The translations under genes and the position numbers were made by a program. Below are positions 8,634-19,907 of a stretch of 64,000 nt of DNA, piece after piece. The DNA is from Pampus argenteus. Its lineage: Eukaryota; Chordata; Actinopteri; Scombriformes; Stromateidae. Location: NCBI GenBank assembly GCA_036937835.1, contig CM072878.1:4612001-4676000 (forward strand), written 5' to 3'. The notes below the pieces were generated by a model, which was not told where the DNA came from, did not search any database, and worked only from the letters and a program-made list of their open reading frames with translations. How positions within the stretch are numbered: position 1 is the stretch's first letter; each line of letters opens with the position of its first letter.

Positions 8634-11600
8634 ACATTTGTAAAAACTGACAACTACTGTTTTTCTTAAACAAGGAGCAATATTTTGTATCAAAACCATG
8701 TTTGCCATCAACAAGTAACTGATTTCTAATGATTATGAGCAAAAAACTCACTTCTGAGAGCTTCCTGCAGCTTTTACTGTAACATTTGTAAAAATAGCTT
8801 TATCTCGGCGAGAGAAGCCCAAAACTGACAACTACTGTTTTTCTTAAACAAGAAGCAATATTTTCAATCAAAACCATGTTTGCCATCAACAAGTAACTGA
8901 TTTCTAATGATTAGGAGCAAAAAACTCACTTCTGAGAGCTTCCTGCAGCTTTTACTGTAACATTTGTAAAAATAGCTTTCTCTCGGCGAGAGAAGCCCAA
9001 AACTGACAACTATAGTTTTTCTTAAACAAGGAGCAATATTTTCAATCAAAACCATGTTTGCCATCAACAAGTAACTGATTTCAAATGATTAGGAGCAAAA
9101 AACTCACTTCTGAGAGCTTCCTGCAGCTTTTACTGTAACATTTATGAAAATAGCTTTCTCTCGGCGAGAGAAGCCCAAAACTGACAACTATAGTTTTTCT
9201 TAAACAAGGAGCAATATTTTCAATCAAAACCATGTTTGCCATCAACAAGTAACTGATTTCTAATGATTATGAGCAAAAAACTCACTTCTGAGAGCTTCCT
9301 GCAGCTTTTACTGTAACATTTGTAAAAATAGCTTTATCTCAGCGAGAGAAGGCCAAAACTGACAACTACTGTTTTTCTTAAACAAGGAGCAATATTTTCA
9401 ATCAAAACCATGTTTGCCATCAACAAGTAACTGATTTCTAATGATTATGAGCAAAAAACTCACTTCTGAGAGCTTCCTGCAGCTTTTACTGTAACATTTG
9501 TAAAAACTGACAACTACTGTTTTTCTTAAACAAGGAGCAATATTTTGTATCAAAACCATGTTTGCCATCAACAAGTAACTGATTTCTAATGATTATGAGC
9601 AAAAAACTCACTTTCTGAGAGCTTCCTGCAGCTTTTACTGTAACATTTGTAAAAAATAGCTTTATCTCGGCGAGAGAAGCCCAAAACTGACAACTACTGT
9701 TTTTCTTAAACAATGAGCAATATTTTGTATCAAAACCATGTTTGCCATCAACAAGTAAACTGATTTCTAATGATTAGGAGCAAAAAACTCACTTCTGAGA
9801 GCTTCCTGCAGCTTTTACTGTAACATTTGTAAAAACTGACAACTACTGTTTTTCTTAAACAAGGAGCAATATTTTGTATCAAAACCATGTTTGCCATCAA
9901 CAAGTAACTGATTTCTAATGATTAGGAGCAAAAAACTCACTTCTGAGAGCTTCCTGCAGCTTTTACTGTAACATTTGTAAAAATAGCTTTCTCTCGGCGA
10001 GAGAAGCCCAAAACTGACAACTATAGTTTTTCTTAAACAAGGAGCAATATTTTCAATCAAAACCATGTTTGCCATCAACAAGTAACTGATTTCTAATGAT
10101 TATGAGCAAAAAACTCACTTCTGAGAGCTTCCTGCAGCTTTTACTGTAACATTTGTAAAAATAGCTTTATCTCAGCGAGAGAAGGCCACAACTGACAACT
10201 ACTGTTTTTCTTAAACAAGGAGCAATATTTTGTATCAAAACCATGTTTACCATCAACAAGTAACTGATTTCTAATGATTACGAGCAAAAAACTCACTTCT
10301 GAGAGCTTCCTGCAGCTTTTACTGTAACATTTGTAAAAATAGCTTTCTCTCGGCGAGAGAAGCCCAAAACTGACAACTATAGTTTTTCTTAAACAAGGAG
10401 CAATATTTTCAATCAAAACCATGTTTGCCATCAACAAGTAACTGATTTCTAATGATTATGAGCAAAAAACTCACTTCTGAGAGCTTCCTGCAGCTTTTAC
10501 TGTAACATTTGTAAAAATAGCTTTCTCTCGGCGAGAGAAGCCCAAAACTGACAACTACTGTTTTTCTTAAACAAGGAGCAATATTTTCAATCAAAACCAT
10601 GTTTGCCATCAACAAGTAACTGATTTCTAATGATTAGGAGCAAAAAACTCACTTCTGAGAGCTTCCTGCAGCTTTTACTGTAACATTTGTAAAAACTGAC
10701 AACTACTGTTTTTCTTAAACAAGGAGCAATATTTTGTATCAAAACCATGTTTGCCATCAACAAGTAACTGATTTCTAATGATTATGAGCAAAAAACTCAC
10801 TTCTGAGAGCTTCCTGCAGCTTTTACTGTAACATTTGTAAAAATAGCTTTATCTCAGCGAGAGAAGGCCAAAACTGACAACTACTGTTTTTCTCAAACAA
10901 GGAGCAATATTTTGTATCAAAACCATGTTTGCCATCAACAAGTAACTGATTTCTAATGATTATGAGCAAAAAACTCACTTCTGAGAGCTTCCTGCAGCTT
11001 TTACTGTAACATTTGTAAAAATAGCTTTCTCTCGGCGAGAGAAGCCCAAAACTGACAACTAATGTTTTTCTTAAACAAGGAGCAATATTTTCAATCAAAA
11101 CCATGTTTGCCATCAACAAGTAACTGATTTCTAATGATTATGAGCAAAAAACTCACTTCTGAGAGCTTCCTGCAGCTTTTACTGTAACATTTGTAAAAAT
11201 AGCTTTATCTCAGCGAGAGAAGGCCACAACTGACAACTACTGTTTTTCTTAAACAAGGAGCAATATTTTGTATCAAAACCATGTTTGCCATCAACAAGTA
11301 ACTGATTTCTAATGATTACGAGCAAAAAACTCACTTCTGAGAGCTTCCTGCAGCTTTTACTGTAACATTTGTAAAAATAGCTTTCTCTCGGCGAGAGAAG
11401 CCCAAAACTGACAACTATAGTTTTTCTTAAACAAGGAGCAATATTTTCAATCAAAACCATGTTTGCCATCAACAAGTAACTGATTTCTAATGATTAGGAG
11501 CAAAAAACTCACTTCTGAGAGCTTCCTGCAGCTTTTACTGTAACATTTGTAAAAACTGACAACTACTGTTTTTCTTAAACAAGGAGCAATATTTTGTATC

Positions 11601-13558
11601 AAAACCATGTTTGCCATCAACAAGTAACTGATTTCTAATGATTATGAGCAAAAAACTCACTTCTGAGAGCTTCCTGCAGCTTTTACTGTAACATTTGTAA
11701 AAATAGCTTTCTCTCGGCGAGAGAAGCCCAAAACTGACAACTACTGTTTTTCTTAAACAAGGAGCAATATTTTCAATCAAAACCATGTTTGCCATCAACA
11801 AGTAACTGATTTCTAATGATTATGAGCAAAAAACTCACTTCTGAGAGCTTCCTGCAGCTTTTACTGTAACATTTGTAAAAATAGCTTTATCTCAGCGAGA
11901 GAAGGCCAAAACTGACAACTACTGTTTTTCTTAAACAAGGAGCAATATTTTGTATCAAAACCATGTTTGCCATCAACAAGTAACTGATTTCTAATGATTA
12001 GGAGCAAAAAACTCACTTCTGAGAGCTTCCTGCAGCTTTTACTGTAACATTTGTAAAAACTGACAACTACTGTTTTTCTTAAACAAGGAGCAATATTTTG
12101 TATCAAAACCATGTTTGCCATCAACAAGTAACTGATTTCTAATGATTAGGAGCAAAAAACTCACTTCTGAGAGCTTCCTGCAGCTTTTACTGTAACATTT
12201 GTAAAAATAGCTTTCTCTCGGCGAGAGAAGCCCAAAACTGACAACTATAGTTTTTCTTAAACAAGGAGCAATATTTTCAATCAAAACCATGTTTGCCATC
12301 AACAAGTAACTGATTTCTAATGATTATGAGCAAAAAACTCACTTCTGAGAGCTTCCTGCAGCTTTTACTGTAACATTTGTAAAAACTGACAACTACTGTT
12401 TTTCTTAAACAAGGAGCAATATTTTGTATCAAAACCATGTTTGCCATCAACAAGTAACTGATTTCTAATGATTATGAGCAAAAAACTCACTTCTGAGAGC
12501 TTCCTGCAGCTTTTACTGTAACATTTGTAAAAATAGCTTTATCTCGGCGAGAGAAGCCCAAAACTGACAACTACTGTTTTTCTTAAACAAGAAGCAATAT
12601 TTTCAATCAAAACCATGTTTGCCATCAACAAGTAACTGATTTCTAATGATTAGGAGCAAAAAACTCACTTCTGAGAGCTTCCTGCAGCTTTTACTGTAAC
12701 ATTTGTAAAAATAGCTTTCTCTCGGCGAGAGAAGCCCAAAACTGACAACTATAGTTTTTCTTAAACAAGGAGCAATATTTTCAATCAAAACCATGTTTGC
12801 CATCAACAAGTAACTGATTTCAAATGATTAGGAGCAAAAAACTCACTTCTGAGAGCTTCCTGCAGCTTTTACTGTAACATTTATGAAAATAGCTTTCTCT
12901 CGGCGAGAGAAGCCCAAAACTGACAACTATAGTTTTTCTTAAACAAGGAGCAATATTTTCAATCAAAACCATGTTTGCCATCAACAAGTAACTGATTTCT
13001 AATGATTATGAGCAAAAAACTCACTTCTGAGAGCTTCCTGCAGCTTTTACTGTAACATTTGTAAAAACTGACAACTACTGTTTTTCTTAAACAAGGAGCA
13101 ATATTTTGTATCAAAACCATGTTTGCCATCAACAAGTAACTGATTTCTAATGATTATGAGCAAAAAACTCACTTCTGAGAGCTTCCTGCAGCTTTTACTG
13201 TAACATTTGTAAAAATAGCTTTATCTCAGCGAGAGAAGGCCAAAACTGACAACTACTGTTTTTCTCAAACAAGGAGCAATATTTTGTATCAAAACCATGT
13301 TTGCCATCAACAAGTAACTGATTTCTAATGATTATGAGCAAAAAACTCACTTTTGAGAGCTTCCTGCAGCTTTTACTGTAACATTTGTAAAAATAGCTTT
13401 CTCTCGGCGAGAGAAGCCCAAAACTGACAACTACTGTTTTTCTTAAACAAGGAGCAATATTTTCAATCAAAACCATGTTTGCCATCAACAAGTAACTGAT
13501 TTCTAATGATTATGAGCAAAAAACTCACTTCTGAGAGCTTCCTGCAGCTTTTACTGTA

Positions 13559-15456
13559 ACATTTGTAAAAATAGCTTTATCTCAGCGAGAGAAGGCCACA
13601 ACTGACAACTACTGTTTTTCTTAAACAAGGAGCAATATTTTTTATCAAAACCATGTTTGCCATCAACAAGTAACTGATTTCTAATGATTAGGAGCAAAAA
13701 ACTCACTTCTGAGAGCTTCCTGCAGCTTTTACTGTAACATTTGTAAAAATAGCTTTCTCTCGGCGAGAGAAGCCCAAAACTGACAACTATAGTTTTTCTT
13801 AAACAAGGAGCAATATTTTCAATCAAAACCATGTTTGCCATCAACAAGTAACTGATTTCTAATGATTATGAGCAAAAAACTCACTTCTGAGAGCTTCCTG
13901 CAGCTTTTACTGTAACATTTGTAAAAACTGACAACTACTGTTTTTCTTAAACAAGGAGCAATATTTTGTATCAAAACCATGTTTGCCATCAACAAGTAAC
14001 TGATTTCTAATGATTATGAGCAAAAAACTCACTTCTGAGAGCTTCCTGCAGCTTTTACTGTAACATTTGTAAAAATAGCTTTATCTCGGCGAGAGAAGCC
14101 CAAAACTGACAACTACTGTTTTTCTTAAACAAGAAGCAATATTTTCAATCAAAACCATGTTTGCCATCAACAAGTAACTGATTTCTAATGATTAGGAGCA
14201 AAAAACTCACTTCTGAGAGCTTCCTGCAGCTTTTACTGTAACATTTGTAAAAATAGCTTTCTCTCGGCGAGAGAAGCCCAAAACTGACAACTATAGTTTT
14301 TCTTAAACAAGGAGCAATATTTTCAATCAAAACCATGTTTGCCATCAACAAGTAACTGATTTCAAATGATTAGGAGCAAAAAACTCACTTCTGAGAGCTT
14401 CCTGCAGCTTTTACTGTAACATTTATGAAAATAGCTTTCTCTCGGCGAGAGAAGCCCAAAACTGACAACTATAGTTTTTCTTAAACAAGGAGCAATATTT
14501 TCAATCAAAACCATGTTTGCCATCAACAAGTAACTGATTTCTAATGATTATGAGCAAAAAACTCACTTCTGAGAGCTTCCTGCAGCTTTTACTGTAACAT
14601 TTGTAAAAATAGCTTTATCTCAGCGAGAGAAGGCCAAAACTGACAACTACTGTTTTTCTTAAACAAGGAGCAATATTTTTAATCAAAACCATGTTTGCCA
14701 TCAACAAGTAACTGATTTCTAATGATTATGAGCAAAAAACTCACTTCTGAGAGCTTCCTGCAGCTTTTACTGTAACATTTGTAAAAATAGCTTTCTCTCG
14801 GCGAGAGAAGCCCAAAACTGACAACTACTGTTTTTCTTAAACAAGGAGCAATATTTTCAATCAAAACCATGTTTGCCATCAACAAGTAACTGATTTCTAA
14901 TGATTAGGAGCAAAAAACTCACTTCTGAGAGCTTCCTGCAGCTTTTACTGTAACATTTGTAAAAACTGACAACTACTGTTTTTCTTAAACAAGGAGCAAT
15001 ATTTTGTATCAAAACCATGTTTGCCATCAACAAGTAACTGATTTCTAATGATTATGAGCAAAAAACTCACTTCTGAGAGCTTCCTGCAGCTTTTACTGTA
15101 ACATTTGTAAAAATAGCTTTATCTCAGCGAGAGAAGGCCAAAACTGACAACTACTGTTTTTCTCAAACAAGGAGCAATATTTTGTATCAAAACCATGTTT
15201 GCCATCAACAAGTAACTGATTTCTAATGATTATGAGCAAAAAACTCACTTCTGAGAGCTTCCTGCAGCTTTTACTGTAACATTTGTAAAAATAGCTTTCT
15301 CTCGGCGAGAGAAGCCCAAAACTGACAACTACTGTTTTTCTTAAACAAGGAGCAATATTTTCAATCAAAACCATGTTTGCCATCAACAAGTAACTGATTT
15401 CTAATGATTATGAGCAAAAAACTCACTTCTGAGAGCTTCCTGCAGCTTTTACTGTA
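13559..15456. repeat. 1898-bp 11-monomer HOR unit (subtype X)
   Basis: Nine long and two short monomers in this order: A-prime ('attttttatc'), B, S, Lc ('aagaagc'), B ('tttcaaatg'), B ('atttatg'), A ('atttttaatc'), B, S, A ('tctcaaac'), B. 9x178 + 2x148 = 1898. It is followed directly by a second copy at 15457. The 'attttttatc' and 'atttttaatc' variants are confined to these units. Confidence 0.93.
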
Positions 15457-17354
15457 ACATTTGTAAAAATAGCTTTATCTCAGCGAGAGAAGGCCACAAC
15501 TGACAACTACTGTTTTTCTTAAACAAGGAGCAATATTTTTTATCAAAACCATGTTTGCCATCAACAAGTAACTGATTTCTAATGATTAGGAGCAAAAAAC
15601 TCACTTCTGAGAGCTTCCTGCAGCTTTTACTGTAACATTTGTAAAAATAGCTTTCTCTCGGCGAGAGAAGCCCAAAACTGACAACTATAGTTTTTCTTAA
15701 ACAAGGAGCAATATTTTCAATCAAAACCATGTTTGCCATCAACAAGTAACTGATTTCTAATGATTATGAGCAAAAAACTCACTTCTGAGAGCTTCCTGCA
15801 GCTTTTACTGTAACATTTGTAAAAACTGACAACTACTGTTTTTCTTAAACAAGGAGCAATATTTTGTATCAAAACCATGTTTGCCATCAACAAGTAACTG
15901 ATTTCTAATGATTATGAGCAAAAAACTCACTTCTGAGAGCTTCCTGCAGCTTTTACTGTAACATTTGTAAAAATAGCTTTATCTCGGCGAGAGAAGCCCA
16001 AAACTGACAACTACTGTTTTTCTTAAACAAGAAGCAATATTTTCAATCAAAACCATGTTTGCCATCAACAAGTAACTGATTTCTAATGATTAGGAGCAAA
16101 AAACTCACTTCTGAGAGCTTCCTGCAGCTTTTACTGTAACATTTGTAAAAATAGCTTTCTCTCGGCGAGAGAAGCCCAAAACTGACAACTATAGTTTTTC
16201 TTAAACAAGGAGCAATATTTTCAATCAAAACCATGTTTGCCATCAACAAGTAACTGATTTCAAATGATTAGGAGCAAAAAACTCACTTCTGAGAGCTTCC
16301 TGCAGCTTTTACTGTAACATTTGTAAAAATAGCTTTCTCTCGGCGAGAGAAGCCCAAAACTGACAACTATAGTTTTTCTTAAACAAGGAGCAATATTTTC
16401 AATCAAAACCATGTTTGCCATCAACAAGTAACTGATTTCTAATGATTAGGAGCAAAAAACTCACTTCTGAGAGCTTCCTGCAGCTTTTACTGTAACATTT
16501 GTAAAAATAGCTTTATCTCAGCGAGAGAAGGCCAAAACTGACAACTACTGTTTTTCTTAAACAAGGAGCAATATTTTTAATCAAAACCATGTTTGCCATC
16601 AACAAGTAACTGATTTCTAATGATTATGAGCAAAAAACTCACTTCTGAGAGCTTCCTGCAGCTTTTACTGTAACATTTGTAAAAATAGCTTTCTCTCGGC
16701 GAGAGAAGCCCAAAACTGACAACTACTGTTTTTCTTAAACAAGGAGCAATATTTTCAATCAAAACCATGTTTGCCATCAACAAGTAACTGATTTCTAATG
16801 ATTAGGAGCAAAAAACTCACTTCTGAGAGCTTCCTGCAGCTTTTACTGTAACATTTGTAAAAACTGACAACTACTGTTTTTCTTAAACAAGGAGCAATAT
16901 TTTGTATCAAAACCATGTTTGCCATCAACAAGTAACTGATTTCTAATGATTATGAGCAAAAAACTCACTTCTGAGAGCTTCCTGCAGCTTTTACTGTAAC
17001 ATTTGTAAAAATAGCTTTATCTCAGCGAGAGAAGGCCAAAACTGACAACTACTGTTTTTCTCAAACAAGGAGCAATATTTTGTATCAAAACCATGTTTGC
17101 CATCAACAAGTAACTGATTTCTAATGATTATGAGCAAAAAACTCACTTCTGAGAGCTTCCTGCAGCTTTTACTGTAACATTTGTAAAAATAGCTTTCTCT
17201 CGGCGAGAGAAGCCCAAAACTGACAACTACTGTTTTTCTTAAACAAGGAGCAATATTTTCAATCAAAACCATGTTTGCCATCAACAAGTAACTGATTTCT
17301 AATGATTATGAGCAAAAAACTCACTTCTGAGAGCTTCCTGCAGCTTTTACTGTA
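15457..17354. repeat. 1898-bp HOR unit (subtype Y)
   Basis: Same 11-monomer order as 13559-15456. The sixth monomer (16317) has 'gtaaaaa' in place of 'atttatg' and ends in 'taggagc' instead of 'tatgagc'. After it, at 17355, the A-prime monomer has 'gtat' and 'tacgagc', so the series stops and the next super-unit begins. Confidence 0.92.
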
Positions 17355-19372
17355 ACATTTGTAAAAATAGCTTTATCTCAGCGAGAGAAGGCCACAACTG
17401 ACAACTACTGTTTTTCTTAAACAAGGAGCAATATTTTGTATCAAAACCATGTTTGCCATCAACAAGTAACTGATTTCTAATGATTACGAGCAAAAAACTC
17501 ACTTCTGAGAGCTTCCTGCAGCTTTTACTGTAACATTTGTAAAAATAGCTTTCTCTCGGCGAGAGAAGCCCAAAACTGACAACTATAGTTTTTCTTAAAC
17601 AAGGAGCAATATTTTCAATCAAAACCATGTTTGCCATCAACAAGTAACTGATTTCTAATGATTAGGAGCAAAAAACTCACTTCTGAGAGCTTCCTGCAGC
17701 TTTTACTGTAACATTTGTAAAAACTGACAACTACTGTTTTTCTTAAACAAGGAGCAATATTTTGTATCAAAACCATGTTTGCCATCAACAAGTAACTGAT
17801 TTCTAATGATTATGAGCAAAAAACTCACTTCTGAGAGCTTCCTGCAGCTTTTACTGTAACATTTGTAAAAATAGCTTTATCTCAGCGAGAGAAGGCCAAA
17901 ACTGACAACTACTGTTTTTCTTAAACAAGGAGCAATATTTTGTATCAAAACCATGTTTGCCATCAACAAGTAACTGATTTCTAATGATTATGAGCAAAAA
18001 ACTCACTTCTGAGAGCTTCCTGCAGCTTTTACTGTAACATTTGTAAAAACTGACAACTACTGTTTTTCTTAAACAAGGAGCAATATTTTGTATCAAAACC
18101 ATGTTTGCCATCAACAAGTAACTGATTTCTAATGATTAGGAGCAAAAAACTCACTTCTGAGAGCTTCCTGCAGCTTTTACTGTAACATTTGTAAAAAATA
18201 GCTTTCTCTCGGCGAGAGAAGCCCAAAACTGACAACTATAGTTTTTCTTAAACAAGGAGCAATATTTTCAATCAAAACCATGTTTGCCATCAACAAGTAA
18301 CTGATTTCTAATGATTATGAGCAAAAAACTCACTTCTGAGAGCTTCCTGCAGCTTTTACTGTAACATTTGTAAAAACTGACAACTACTGTTTTTCTTAAA
18401 CAAGGAGCAATATTTTGTATCAAAACCATGTTTGCCATCAACAAGTAACTGATTTCTAATGATTATGAGCAAAAAACTCACTTCTGAGAGCTTCCTGCAG
18501 CTTTTACTGTAACATTTGTAAAAATAGCTTTATCTCGGCGAGAGAAGCCCAAAACTGACAACTACTGTTTTTCTTAAACAAGAAGCAATATTTTCAATCA
18601 AAACCATGTTTGCCATCAACAAGTAACTGATTTCTAATGATTAGGAGCAAAAAACTCACTTCTGAGAGCTTCCTGCAGCTTTTACTGTAACATTTGTAAA
18701 AATAGCTTTCTCTCGGCGAGAGAAGCCCAAAACTGACAACTATAGTTTTTCTTAAACAAGGAGCAATATTTTCAATCAAAACCATGTTTGCCATCAACAA
18801 GTAACTGATTTCAAATGATTAGGAGCAAAAAACTCACTTCTGAGAGCTTCCTGCAGCTTTTACTGTAACATTTATGAAAATAGCTTTCTCTCGGCGAGAG
18901 AAGCCCAAAACTGACAACTATAGTTTTTCTTAAACAAGGAGCAATATTTTCAATCAAAACCATGTTTGCCATCAACAAGTAACTGATTTCTAATGATTAT
19001 GAGCAAAAAACTCACTTCTGAGAGCTTCCTGCAGCTTTTACTGTAACATTTGTAAAAATAGCTTTATCTCAGCGAGAGAAGGCCAAAACTGACAACTACT
19101 GTTTTTCTTAAACAAGGAGCAATATTTTCAATCAAAACCATGTTTGCCATCAACAAGTAACTGATTTCTAATGATTATGAGCAAAAAACTCACTTCTGAG
19201 AGCTTCCTGCAGCTTTTACTGTAACATTTGTAAAAACTGACAACTACTGTTTTTCTTAAACAAGGAGCAATATTTTGTATCAAAACCATGTTTGCCATCA
19301 ACAAGTAACTGATTTCTAATGATTATGAGCAAAAAACTCACTTTCTGAGAGCTTCCTGCAGCTTTTACTGTA

Positions 19373-19551
19373 ACATTTGTAAAAAATAGCTTTATCTCGG
19401 CGAGAGAAGCCCAAAACTGACAACTACTGTTTTTCTTAAACAAGGAGCAATATTTTGTATCAAAACCATGTTTGCCATCAACAAGTAACTGATTTCTAAT
19501 GATTAGGAGCAAAAAACTCACTTCTGAGAGCTTCCTGCAGCTTTTACTGTA
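19373..19551 (+). repeat. Fused monomer marking a 149-bp unequal-crossover deletion
   Basis: The left part matches the 180-bp monomer of 9643 (A6 tract, Lc module). The right part matches the following short monomer of 9823 ('aacaaggagc', 'aagtaactg', 'taggagc'). Two monomers (180 + 148 bp) have become one of 179 bp. The junction must lie between the end of the module and monomer position 71, about 19417-19444. The same fusion is at 53583. Confidence 0.88.
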
Positions 19552-19729
19552 ACATTTGTAAAAATAGCTTTCTCTCGGCGAGAGAAGCCCAAAACTGACA
19601 ACTATAGTTTTTCTTAAACAAGGAGCAATATTTTCAATCAAAACCATGTTTGCCATCAACAAGTAACTGATTTCTAATGATTATGAGCAAAAAACTCACT
19701 TCTGAGAGCTTCCTGCAGCTTTTACTGTA

Positions 19730-19907
19730 ACATTTGTAAAAATAGCTTTCTCTCGGCGAGAGAAGCCCAAAACTGACAACTACTGTTTTTCTTAAACAAG
19801 GAGCAATATTTTGTATCAAAACCATGTTTACCATCAACAAGTAACTGATTTCTAATGATTACGAGCAAAAAACTCACTTCTGAGAGCTTCCTGCAGCTTT
19901 TACTGTA
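19730..19907 (+). repeat. Hybrid monomer: class B module on an A-prime body
   Basis: The module is class B ('ttctctcggcgagagaagcc') but the rest has A-prime markers 'gtat', 'tttaccatc' and 'tacgagc'. The duplicate at 53940 and the related monomers at 4538, 6587, 10149, 24004 and 33529 all have the A-prime module. The four differing bases lie at 19750, 19755, 19766 and 19770. A short conversion tract is the simplest reading. Confidence 0.9.

Larger units (their letters stand above)
7625..17354. repeat. 9730-bp super-unit, copy 1
   Basis: This block is repeated at offset 9730 from 17355 on. The match begins slightly before, near 6960/16690. Monomer order and rare markers (A6 monomer at 8455/18185, 'aagaagc' at 8782/18512, 'atttatg' at 9138/18868, 149-bp short at 9494/19224) agree. 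The right third holds two 1898-bp units. The block recurs intact at 41835-51564 in the second 34-kb copy. Confidence 0.88.

Noticed and set aside
19216..19662. Open reading frames of 68-148 codons on the minus strand in nearly every monomer pair, the longest here
   Set aside because: They come from the repeat itself. Most start at a TTG, and 178 and 148 are both 1 modulo 3, so the frame shifts at each monomer and closes within two or three. No domain, signal or codon pattern appears. The longest exists only because single-base insertions happen to line up.
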